18,981 bases of DNA from JACPAB01 sp964366725 (GCA_964366725.1 CAYIUL010000005.1:1-18981); one strand, 5' to 3'. Positions 12,106-17,885 are shown, counted from the stretch's first letter. Numbers and translations: made by a program. Notes: generated by a model not told the origin, from the letters alone.

Positions 12106-13272
12106 ATGAGCAGAGCAAATTTCCAAATTATAAAAAAAGATTTCCAAACCCGGGCCCGCCTGGGTGTTTTAAAGACGCCTCACGGCAATATCCAAACACC
12201 CGCTTATGTGTTTGTGGGGACATACGGCAAGATACGCCACCTTTCTCCTGTGGATATTAAAAAAACAAAAACTCAGGTCATTATAGCCAACACTTTTCAT
12301 TTGTGGGAAAAGGCCAATGAAAAGCTTTTAAAATTCGGTAAAATTCCGACCATGACCGACAGCGGCGGATTCCAAGTCCTGTCGCTGGCCTTTGGAGATA
12401 AAAACGGCATCGGAAAATTTCTAACGACACGGGGTGTCGTTAGTCCACAGGTTGTCAACAGTAGGAAGAATATAAAAATCACTTCAAAGGGTGTGTATTT
12501 TAAATGGAACGGGAAGACGAAATTTCTCGGTCCGGAATTATCCATGAAAATTCAGAGTAAAATAAGGGCTGATATAATTTTTGCTTTCGACCATATTACC
12601 TCTCCCCTTGATGATTTTGAATATAATAAAAAAGCCGTAGAGCTGACAAATTCTTGGGCACAAATATGTCTTAAAAAACATAATGAGGACCAATTGCTTT
12701 TCGGAATTGTCCAGGGAGGCATCTATCAAGAATTAAGGAAAAAGAGCGCCAAACACATCGGCTCTCTTCCTTTTGACGGTTTCGGTATCGGCGGTTCTTA
12801 TACTAAAAAACAAATATCCAAAATATTGAAATGGGTTATCCCCTATCTGCCCGACGAAAAGCCGAGGCACCTGCTTGGAGTCGGCAAGGTAGCGGATATT
12901 TTTGAGGCCATAGAGAATGGTGTCGATACTTTTGATTGCGTCATCCCTACCCGCGAAGCCCGCCACGGCCGGCTCTATACTAAAACGGGGTATATGGATA
13001 TAAGACGCGGAGCTTATGCGAATGATAAAAAAGTTATCGAAAAAAGATGCGGCTGTCCAACCTGCTCAAGTAAAATCCCCCGCTCCAAAATTCGAGAACT
13101 GATCAAAAGCGATGAACCCATTCGACAAGCTCATGGTCAACGCTGGTGCTTGATGCACAACATGTGGTTCTTTAACAATCTTCTTGAGGAAATCCGCAAC
13201 TCAATCGCCAGGGGCAAATTTTTAGAATTTAAGAAATCTTATTTGGCTCGTTTTGAGAAGACAAAGAGATAA
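12106..13272 (+). CDS. tgt: tRNA-guanine (queuine/preQ1) transglycosylase
   Basis: A 388-residue TIM-barrel enzyme exchanging guanine-34 of tRNA for a 7-deazaguanine base. Marks: NTFHLW (62-67), TDSGGFQVLSL (84-94, with D85), GIVQGGIYQELR (200-211), GVGKVADIFEAI (258-269), DTFDCVIPTREARHG (274-288, nucleophile D277) and zinc-site residues CGCPTC (315-320) plus H351. Base-pocket residues differ from the usual bacterial enzyme: FDECTP is FDHITSP here (Cys to I164) and GGLAVGE is GGSYTKK (229-235). Two inserts are encoded by repeat-like DNA: a hairpin at 12421-12443 (residues 106-113) and PIRQAHGQ (338-345) from a TTCGAC-type element next to the zinc site. There is no Shine-Dalgarno. Its 3' end overlaps the antisense DUF5652 gene by 34 bases. 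No queuosine biosynthesis genes are in the window. Confidence 0.94.
   Translation: MSRANFQIIKKDFQTRARLGVLKTPHGNIQTPAYVFVGTYGKIRHLSPVDIKKTKTQVIIANTFHLWEKANEKLLKFGKIPTMTDSGGFQVLSLAFGDKNGIGKFLTTRGVVSPQVVNSRKNIKITSKGVYFKWNGKTKFLGPELSMKIQSKIRADIIFAFDHITSPLDDFEYNKKAVELTNSWAQICLKKHNEDQLLFGIVQGGIYQELRKKSAKHIGSLPFDGFGIGGSYTKKQISKILKWVIPYLPDEKPRHLLGVGKVADIFEAIENGVDTFDCVIPTREARHGRLYTKTGYMDIRRGAYANDKKVIEKRCGCPTCSSKIPRSKIRELIKSDEPIRQAHGQRWCLMHNMWFFNNLLEEIRNSIARGKFLEFKKSYLARFEKTKR
12421..12443. repeat. In-frame hairpin in tgt
   Basis: CTAACGACAC (12421-12430) and GTGTCGTTAG (12434-12443) form a perfect 10-bp stem with a GGG loop. It encodes LTTRGVVS, in a loop where TGT proteins vary in length, between LAFGDKNGIGKF and the conserved KITSKGVYFK segment. 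Confidence 0.75.
13121..13141 (+). repeat. TTCGAC-type short in-frame element in tgt
   Basis: TTCGACAAGCTCATGGTCAA followed by C (13121-13141). It encodes IRQAHGQ between KSDEP and the conserved histidine segment WCLMHN, where related enzymes have a short linker. Compare 5337-5356 and 13853-13873. Confidence 0.6.
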
Positions 13273-13448
13273 AGTATTTCCAGAATACCGACGGTGTTTA
13301 AGATAAGGATAGCGATAAACCATTTTTTGCTTCCTAAATGAGCCGAGCGCCAGAGGGCCAAACCCTTCCAGAACAAAGACCAGACGGCGAGCGCTCCCAG
13401 AAAGATCCAAAAACCCATATTCGCATTATTGAAAATTATGTTGTTCAT
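13239..13448 (-). CDS. DUF5652 small membrane protein
   Basis: A 69-residue protein with two hydrophobic helices (about residues 12-28 and 43-62). It has the DUF5652 pattern WKGLALWRSAHLGSKKWF, then AILILNTVGILEILYLF and a basic end FSKRAK. This family is common in Patescibacteria and its function is unknown. The ATG at 13448 lies within the nfo 3' end (23-base overlap); an alternative ATG at 13418 would remove 10 residues and also leave the family pattern whole. Its last 34 bases are antisense to the end of tgt. Confidence 0.85.
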   Translation of the reverse strand: MNNIIFNNANMGFWIFLGALAVWSLFWKGLALWRSAHLGSKKWFIAILILNTVGILEILYLFVFSKRAK

Positions 13449-14199
13449 GTTGTCCAGTATACCTTAAACCTTTCAACTTTTCCATGTCCTCTTTCACAAG
13501 ATCGGGCCGGGTCTCGCAAATAAAGTCCGTGTCGGGAAAAGTCGACATTAAATTCACAAAGCCCATCTCGCCTATTTTTCCGTGACCGATATGGTCGTGC
13601 CTGTCCTTTTTAATATCGTAACCAGAAGCGAACATATGGGCGGAGTCGAGACAAATCCCTAACTTATGATATTTCATAGCATCATAAGTTAAAATATACC
13701 CCAATTCTTCAAAGGTATCGCCGATAATATTTCCCGCTCCCGCCGAGATCTCAAGGAGCAGTTTTGTAGTTCCTTTATATCCTTCCAAAACCAGGCCTAT
13801 TCCTTCCGCGGTCATTTTTAATGCTTCCTCTCGGGCGAAATCTTTTGAGCTGCTTGCGGTGAGCGAAGTCGAACTGCCGAGATGGGTCATTACGTATTTG
13901 GCGCCTATTAAACTTCCCCGCTCCAACTCTTCCCTCACGATTCGTGCCGACGATTCTCTGGTTGCCTTATTGGCGGAAGCAAAGTTAATGTAATACGGCG
14001 TGTGGATGTAGCAGTTTTCCTGCTTCCATTTTTTCATTTCTTCCTTGAACTGCTTGGCAATCTCCGGCGTGATTACCGGCGCGGGACCCCCTTGCGGAGA
14101 ACGAGTGAACATCTGGAAAACCTCACAGCCCAAATCGGCCGCCCTTTTCGGCGCATTTATTATTCCTCCTGCAATTGAAACATGGCATCCGATTTTCAT
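13426..14199 (-). CDS. nfo: Endonuclease IV (AP endonuclease) with a missing internal segment
   Basis: A 257-residue TIM-barrel enzyme that cuts DNA 5' of abasic sites in base-excision repair; usual length is about 280. Zinc ligands that can be placed against E. coli Nfo: H66 (IHTPY), H106 (THLGSS), E150 (LLLEISAG), D185 and H188 (CLDSAH), D199 and H201 (DRHDHIG), E229 (CETRP). Between ASGYDI and KKDRHDHIG the stretch of about 30-35 residues that normally contains the HLNDSK motif is absent, so the ligand matching His216 is missing. The frame is open on both sides. Residues SSTSLTASS (109-117) come from a TTCGAC-type element right after ligand H106. Activity is therefore doubtful unless the metal site has adapted. 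A -10-like element sits 7 bases upstream of the ATG. Confidence 0.9.
   Translation of the reverse strand: MKIGCHVSIAGGIINAPKRAADLGCEVFQMFTRSPQGGPAPVITPEIAKQFKEEMKKWKQENCYIHTPYYINFASANKATRESSARIVREELERGSLIGAKYVMTHLGSSTSLTASSSKDFAREEALKMTAEGIGLVLEGYKGTTKLLLEISAGAGNIIGDTFEELGYILTYDAMKYHKLGICLDSAHMFASGYDIKKDRHDHIGHGKIGEMGFVNLMSTFPDTDFICETRPDLVKEDMEKLKGLRYTGQHEQHNFQ
13853..13873 (-). repeat. TTCGAC-type short in-frame element in nfo
   Basis: On the minus strand TTCGACTTCGCTCACCGCAA followed by G, encoding STSLTAS just after the MTHLGS zinc-ligand motif. It shares TTCGAC, CTCA and CAA with the tgt element and is similar to the one in glcD. Confidence 0.6.
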
Positions 14200-14206
14200 T
14201 CTTAAA

Positions 14207-14234
14207 ATATTACGTTTAACCGCAAAATAAGCAA
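14207..14234 (-). promoter_or_regulatory. Putative leaderless promoter of nfo
   Basis: On the minus strand TTGCTT (14229-14234), 16 bases, TAATAT (14207-14212), then 7 bases to the nfo ATG. It lies directly after the terminator of the preceding gene. Confidence 0.45.
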
Positions 14235-14240
14235 ATTTAA

Positions 14241-14267
14241 ATGCCCAGCCGAGAAATCCGGCTGGGC
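14241..14267 (-). terminator. Terminator-like hairpin after the gene at 14292
   Basis: GCCCAGCCG (14243-14251) and CGGCTGGGC (14259-14267), a perfect 9-bp stem with a 7-base loop; on the minus strand an A/T-rich run (ATTTAAATTT) follows. Confidence 0.7.
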
Positions 14268-14291
14268 TTCAGAAAGAATATGCCGCAGACA

Positions 14292-15680
14292 TCAGAACGC
14301 AAAGTTGAGAGTGCTCCTCGCCCGCAGGGACCAGAATCCCCGTGAATCACGAAAGCCCCCAACCTCGACTGACTGGCGTTTGGCTTTGCCGAGAGACCAC
14401 TTGATCCCGGCTCCGGCATTCCATACCAGCGGTTTGCCAAGCAGCTTGCGGAGAGAAACGTCCGGTGCGATGCCAAACCTGCTGCCTGCCTTGAACCGGA
14501 ACAGCGGATTAGCAACGAATGCGAATGTTCTGCTTGGCGGACCGGCAATCCCATGTTCATACCTGATCACCGGGAATGCCCACGTGACCCTCGGCCCGAA
14601 CCGGAAGAACTCGCCGCCGGCGATCACCGACCGCTCATTCTTTTGATTCTGGCTACTGTAGCCCACGGCCAAAAGCCAGGTTTTGGGAGTTCTCTTGAGA
14701 AACGCCCCGCCTCCGACTTCGCTATAGAACTTACCTTCCCGCGGAGTAGCGCCATTAACAGTTTCCAACATCCATTTCTCTTCGTAGAAACTCACCCGGA
14801 CTTGAAAGTTCGGGTCGGGCGGACCGTCGCCGATATAAGATGAGTTGCGCAGATCGATCTGGAGCTGGTGTTCGGCTTTTTTCTTCCCACCTTCGCTTTT
14901 CTTTGTCTGGGCCGTTGCCACGCCGCTGAAAGATATCAGCAGCGAAAACGCCATCCCTATCGCATTGATAACCTTGGAAATCTGCTGGTCGGGATCCTTG
15001 TAAGGATAGACCAGCCAGCTGACCGGAAAGGTTGCCGTTGCGAGAATCAAGAAAAGCGGGTTCATGAGCTCGACAGCGAGATTGAGCCGTCGGGCTTTTA
15101 TCATCGCGACGAAGAACATGAGGGCGAAAACAAACGAGAATGGAAGCTTAATCCGGAAGTTCTCACCGATGACGTCCCAGTGATACGTGGTCGTTGTCGG
15201 ACGGAAATCGAACAAGGCCTGCAACTCGGCGTCGTTTTTTTCGAGCTTGAACAGCTCATCCGAGGCAATACGGTCCCCCCGGAATTTGTCCCGAGCACTC
15301 TGGGCGATTTGAGACCATGCACGGTAAATCCTTGAGTGCTTCACCTCTAAAGCGCGGAGTTGAGAATAGTCGTCGGCGACTTTTGTCTTTTCGGGCGCAG
15401 GCACCCAGGGCGAGTGCCGCTCAATGTAAGCCGCCCGCTTGATAACTTGGTGAGCAACGGCAGGCGTGAAGCCGGGTTCGTCAATACGAACCAAGAGCTG
15501 TCTGATCTCGTTGAGGGCCACATCGGTAGGAATAACATCCCCTTCAGACAGGTTGCGAACTGTCGTGGAGTAATTGAGACCCCACGGAAAGAGCACTGCC
15601 ACCGCCATGACAAAGATCAAGAAGGCAATAAAGTGCTCCAGTGGCGCATCTGTCCAACAATCAACTTCCTGATGTCTCAT
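14292..15680 (-). CDS. Membrane protein joined to a secreted beta-barrel-like domain, unknown function
   Basis: A 462-residue protein in two parts. Part 1: a hydrophobic helix at about 16-34, a hydrophilic helical domain to about 178 (many Arg, Glu, Gln), then helices near 180-194, 208-226 and 238-256. The last one ends GVATAQ-TKK and reads like a signal peptide with a cleavage site (VINAIGMAFSLLISF at 237-251). Part 2 (about 270-462): alternating polar/hydrophobic strands rich in Gly, Trp, Tyr and Phe (VGGGAFLKR, AVGYSS, GGEFFRFGP, NAGAGIKWSLG) ending in a C-terminal Phe, a pattern typical of outer-membrane beta-barrels. I chose the ATG at 15680, which has AAGGAG six bases upstream; a longer frame lacks a site. 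No family recognised. It has its own promoter, leader hairpin and terminator, and is GC-rich compared with its neighbours. A beta-barrel is unexpected in a lineage thought to lack an outer membrane; foreign origin is possible. Confidence 0.75.
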   Translation of the reverse strand: MRHQEVDCWTDAPLEHFIAFLIFVMAVAVLFPWGLNYSTTVRNLSEGDVIPTDVALNEIRQLLVRIDEPGFTPAVAHQVIKRAAYIERHSPWVPAPEKTKVADDYSQLRALEVKHSRIYRAWSQIAQSARDKFRGDRIASDELFKLEKNDAELQALFDFRPTTTTYHWDVIGENFRIKLPFSFVFALMFFVAMIKARRLNLAVELMNPLFLILATATFPVSWLVYPYKDPDQQISKVINAIGMAFSLLISFSGVATAQTKKSEGGKKKAEHQLQIDLRNSSYIGDGPPDPNFQVRVSFYEEKWMLETVNGATPREGKFYSEVGGGAFLKRTPKTWLLAVGYSSQNQKNERSVIAGGEFFRFGPRVTWAFPVIRYEHGIAGPPSRTFAFVANPLFRFKAGSRFGIAPDVSLRKLLGKPLVWNAGAGIKWSLGKAKRQSVEVGGFRDSRGFWSLRARSTLNFAF

Positions 15681-15700
15681 TTTCTGCTCCTTATCCTTCT

Positions 15701-15719
15701 GGTGTGGCCTAGCCACACC
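15701..15719 (-). promoter_or_regulatory. Leader hairpin upstream of the gene at 14292-15680
   Basis: GGTGTGGC (15701-15708) and GCCACACC (15712-15719) form a perfect 8-bp stem with a 3-base loop in the predicted 54-base leader, 12 bases upstream of the AAGGAG site. It leaves the ribosome binding site free, so an mRNA-stabilising role is more likely than translational blocking. Confidence 0.6.
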
Positions 15720-15740
15720 GTAAATGTCAAAGATGGTTAT

Positions 15741-15769
15741 ATTATAATAAAAGAATAAGAAAAAGTCAA
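15741..15769 (-). promoter_or_regulatory. Strong sigma70-type promoter of the gene at 14292-15680
   Basis: On the minus strand TTGACT (15764-15769), 17 bases, TATAAT (15741-15746): five of six at the -35 except the last two positions, and a perfect -10. It is the best promoter in the window. The transcript would start near 15734. Confidence 0.75.
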
Positions 15770-15771
15770 TT

Positions 15772-16116
15772 TTACTTAGCAGATATTATTCCGTCTTTTT
15801 TGAGTTCTTCGAGAATGTCGGCAGGAATCGGGATTTGTTTTCCGACCGGGCTGATCCCGGGATAGCGCCAAGCCGAAATAACCACCTTTTTGTTTCCCCT
15901 CTTCTGATACATCGCCCAGATCTCGGAGGGTTTTTTCTTGTTGGAACCCTCAGCCATTACCGCTATGGTATTTTCGGCCACCCCATCTTCAACCCTCTTT
16001 GGATTTCTCAGGATTCTTTTTACCCTATCGGCCGAGAGGCCATAAAACATCATTTTCCTGCCGACATGGTTGGTCCAGGAATATTTGTCGTCGTTCTTGG
16101 GAAATTTAAATTTCAT
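15772..16116 (-). CDS. Small conserved-looking protein, possibly DUF4258-like
   Basis: A 114-residue basic cytoplasmic protein, MKFKFPKNDDKYSWTNHVGRK at the start, then SADRVKRILRNPKRVEDG (about 29-46), EIWAMYQKRGNKKVVISAWRYPG (split near 66-88) and IPIPADILEELKKDG at the end. The H..RKM..YGLS...V..IL..P arrangement recalls DUF4258/BrnT-like folds that bind nucleic acid or act as toxins, but there is no obvious antitoxin next to it and I am not confident. I chose the ATG at 16116 over the TTG just before it. The promoter of the following gene (15741-15769) begins right at its end. Confidence 0.75.
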   Translation of the reverse strand: MKFKFPKNDDKYSWTNHVGRKMMFYGLSADRVKRILRNPKRVEDGVAENTIAVMAEGSNKKKPSEIWAMYQKRGNKKVVISAWRYPGISPVGKQIPIPADILEELKKDGIISAK

Positions 16117-16145
16117 CAACCTAACTTATCATACTTTTTCCAAAC

Positions 16146-16171
16146 AAAAAACCGCTTTTCAGCGGTTTTTT
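16146..16171 (-). terminator. Rho-independent terminator after the RRM gene
   Basis: ACCGCT (16151-16156) and AGCGGT (16161-16166) with a 4-base loop, flanked by A5 and T5 so that it can act in both directions; on the minus strand TTTTTTGTTT follows the stem. Confidence 0.9.
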
Positions 16172-16180
16172 GTTTATGGT

Positions 16181-16507
16181 TTAGTAGTCCCTCTGACTGC
16201 CTCCGCCATATCCTCTTCCACCTCCACCGAAACCACCTCTGCGAGGCGGCCTGTCAGTGGTCATCGGTCTTGCTTCGTTTACGATGAGTTTTCTGCCGTC
16301 GAGCTCCTGCCCGTTCCATCTTTCGATGGCCTTGGGAGCATCGTCGTCATTCTCCATCTCTACGAAAGCGAAACCTCGTGATCGGCCGGACATCTTGTCC
16401 TTCATCACAGTAGCCGATGCGACTGGTCCGACTTCCGCAAAAGCATTCCGCAAAGAGTCGTCGGTAGTGTCATAAGACAAGTTACCGATATACAATCTTT
16501 TTGCCAT
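16181..16507 (-). CDS. RRM-type RNA-binding protein with glycine-rich tail
   Basis: A 108-residue protein with one RNA recognition motif: RNP2 LYIGNLSY (residues 5-12) and RNP1 SRGFAFVEM (43-51), both with the expected aromatic residues, then a Gly/Arg-rich tail (RRGGFGGGGRGYGGG) from about residue 88. These resemble the cyanobacterial cold-inducible Rbp proteins and are common in many bacteria; they bind single-stranded RNA and are thought to affect mRNA folding or stability. It is transcribed alone from a promoter at 16648-16676 with a leader of about 135 bases that contains a hairpin, and ends in a strong terminator. No Shine-Dalgarno is visible before the ATG. Confidence 0.95.
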   Translation of the reverse strand: MAKRLYIGNLSYDTTDDSLRNAFAEVGPVASATVMKDKMSGRSRGFAFVEMENDDDAPKAIERWNGQELDGRKLIVNEARPMTTDRPPRRGGFGGGGRGYGGGSQRDY

Positions 16508-16574
16508 TTTATTTGAAGTTATCTGCCAAGCGCGTTCCGGAGAAAGTGATGGGCATTAACTCCAATATGTTTAA

Positions 16575-16603
16575 GTAGGAGCGACCTCCCGCCGAGTTCC
16601 TAC
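16575..16603 (-). promoter_or_regulatory. Structured leader of the RRM gene
   Basis: GTAGGA (16575-16580) and TCCTAC (16598-16603) enclose a GC-rich loop that contains further partial pairing. The leader between the predicted start near 16641 and the ATG at 16507 has no reading frame of note. By analogy with cold-shock genes a regulated leader is possible. Confidence 0.4.
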
Positions 16604-16647
16604 CACCTAAAACGGCTTCGGACTAACGAGATACCTACAATATGGAT

Positions 16648-16676
16648 ATGATAACACAATCGGTGTTTTTACGCAA
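16648..16676 (-). promoter_or_regulatory. Putative promoter of the RRM gene
   Basis: On the minus strand TTGCGT (16671-16676), 17 bases, TATCAT (16648-16653). It begins immediately after the stop of the cupredoxin gene. Confidence 0.55.
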
Positions 16677-17111
16677 CTACTCCACCACTATCGTTCCGAA
16701 GTGGGATGGGTTGCTGTGATTGTGGTATTTCCAGGTTCCGGCAATATCGAACTTAAAAGACCACGTCCCGCCGGAAACAATACCCGCACAAGCGTCAAAA
16801 GTGCTGCCGATGCATCCTCCGGTTGTCGGATATGCGGAATGCGTCGGGTGAACCGCGGAAGCCGTCCACATCATCCTGGAACTTTCATTCTTCCAGATTA
16901 CCGTTTGCCCTTTTTTAACGGTCAGGGTGGCCGGCGAGTATCCGGCATCGGTGTAAACTACGGTATTGCCCTCTTGGGTCGGGGCTTGAGTCGGCGTTGG
17001 AGTGATGATAGGTGTCGAGGCCGGTCCGGTTAGATCAGCGTCTTTCTTAATTACTTTCCAAAAAACAATTACCGCGGCCGCGATCACCAGAACAATAAGG
17101 ATTTTTTTCAT
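16677..17111 (-). CDS. Membrane-anchored cupredoxin-like protein with His-rich site
   Basis: A 144-residue protein: an N-terminal hydrophobic anchor (about residues 4-18), a Pro/Thr linker (PASTPIITPTPTQAPTQ, 30-46), then a plastocyanin-like beta domain with YSPATLTVKKGQTVIWKN (58-75) and WKYHNHSNPSHFGTIVV (127-143). Possible copper ligands are H88, H91, H130, H132 and H137. The cysteine of type 1 copper sites (in C-x2-H) is not present near the end; the two cysteines C100 and C108 sit together in a loop and could form a disulfide. So this is unlikely to be a blue copper protein. It starts 3 bases after dsbA-like and is the last gene of the DUF3105-DsbA-cupredoxin operon, acting outside the membrane. 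Confidence 0.88.
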   Translation of the reverse strand: MKKILIVLVIAAAVIVFWKVIKKDADLTGPASTPIITPTPTQAPTQEGNTVVYTDAGYSPATLTVKKGQTVIWKNESSRMMWTASAVHPTHSAYPTTGGCIGSTFDACAGIVSGGTWSFKFDIAGTWKYHNHSNPSHFGTIVVE

Positions 17112-17114
17112 TTT

Positions 17115-17885
17115 TTATTTTAAAAGTTTATCTATCTCGGCTTTGAAAACATCGAACGGCTGGGCACCCACGACAGCGACAGACCCGGAGTCAAATTTAA
17201 TTATATACTCGCCTGCTTTTATTCTGTCTTGCATATACTGGAGGTCAATTATTATCTTGCCCTCGCCGATAAATGTTGTCGGCGTTCCGGAAACACCGTA
17301 AGCGCTGCCGTCCTTAAGGTCATTCTCCACTTCCGGCTTATATTTGTTTGGGACAACGCATTCGTTCCACTTATTCATGTCCAGTCCGGGAATTTGCGAG
17401 GCCCACTTCTTTATATCAGTTTCGGAAAATTGGATGGTTCCGGCGCCCTTCTTTTCTTGTTCTTGGAATAACTTATCGTGCATCTCCCAGAATTTTCCCT
17501 GGTCATTGGCGCATTGGGCCGCTTCGGCCGCCGGCTGGGCGGCTGGGTGGAAAGATAAAGGAAAGTCGCGGTAAACGAATCTGACTTTCCCTGTATCGAT
17601 ATATTCGGTCTTTATCTGTTGAAAAGCTCCCCTCCAGAAAGTCCGGCAAAATGGGCACTGGAAGTCGCTGAATTCCACGATGGTAACTTCGGCCTTTGGG
17701 TTTCCGAGCATCGGATCATCGTCAACGGAAACGTCAACTTTATCTCCCTTAACATCGTTCCCTTTGACATTGGCGGTGCCAGCACGGCCTCCGGTGTTAA
17801 AACTGAAAAAAACTATCGAACCGCTTATCAGTACGGCCGCGATCAGTATTGCGCCCGGCAAAATAAATTTTGAAGGATTTTCCAT
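17115..17885 (-). CDS. Membrane-anchored DsbA-family thiol-disulfide oxidoreductase
   Basis: A 256-residue protein: one N-terminal transmembrane helix (about 8-28), a polar linker, then a thioredoxin-fold domain (about 55-256) with FSDFQCPFC (72-80; redox pair C77/C80), an inserted helical domain with FPLSFHPAAQPAAEAAQCA, and the cis-Pro loop GVSGTPTTFIG (197-207; P202). This is the BdbD/DsbA-like type found in Gram-positives and Patescibacteria, which oxidises cysteines of exported proteins. Two more cysteines (C125, C176) may form a second disulfide. Located between DUF3105 and cupredoxin genes with short gaps (21 and 3 bases), so one transcript. The neighbouring cupredoxin, with its Cys pair, is a likely client. 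No DsbB/VKOR partner is in the window. Confidence 0.93.
   Translation of the reverse strand: MENPSKFILPGAILIAAVLISGSIVFFSFNTGGRAGTANVKGNDVKGDKVDVSVDDDPMLGNPKAEVTIVEFSDFQCPFCRTFWRGAFQQIKTEYIDTGKVRFVYRDFPLSFHPAAQPAAEAAQCANDQGKFWEMHDKLFQEQEKKGAGTIQFSETDIKKWASQIPGLDMNKWNECVVPNKYKPEVENDLKDGSAYGVSGTPTTFIGEGKIIIDLQYMQDRIKAGEYIIKFDSGSVAVVGAQPFDVFKAEIDKLLK

Noticed and set aside
14868..15335. Plus-strand reading frame opposite the membrane/barrel gene
   Set aside because: Unusual composition with no family marks, and no promoter or ribosome site; the minus strand has a strong promoter, Shine-Dalgarno and terminator.
15681..15716. Longer N-terminus for the gene at 14292
   Set aside because: The extra 12 residues include the leader hairpin and there is no ribosome binding site; AAGGAG fits the ATG at 15680.
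15772..16116. Toxin-antitoxin pair (BrnT-like toxin)
   Set aside because: The similarity is weak and neither neighbour looks like an antitoxin; the RRM gene has its own promoter and terminator.
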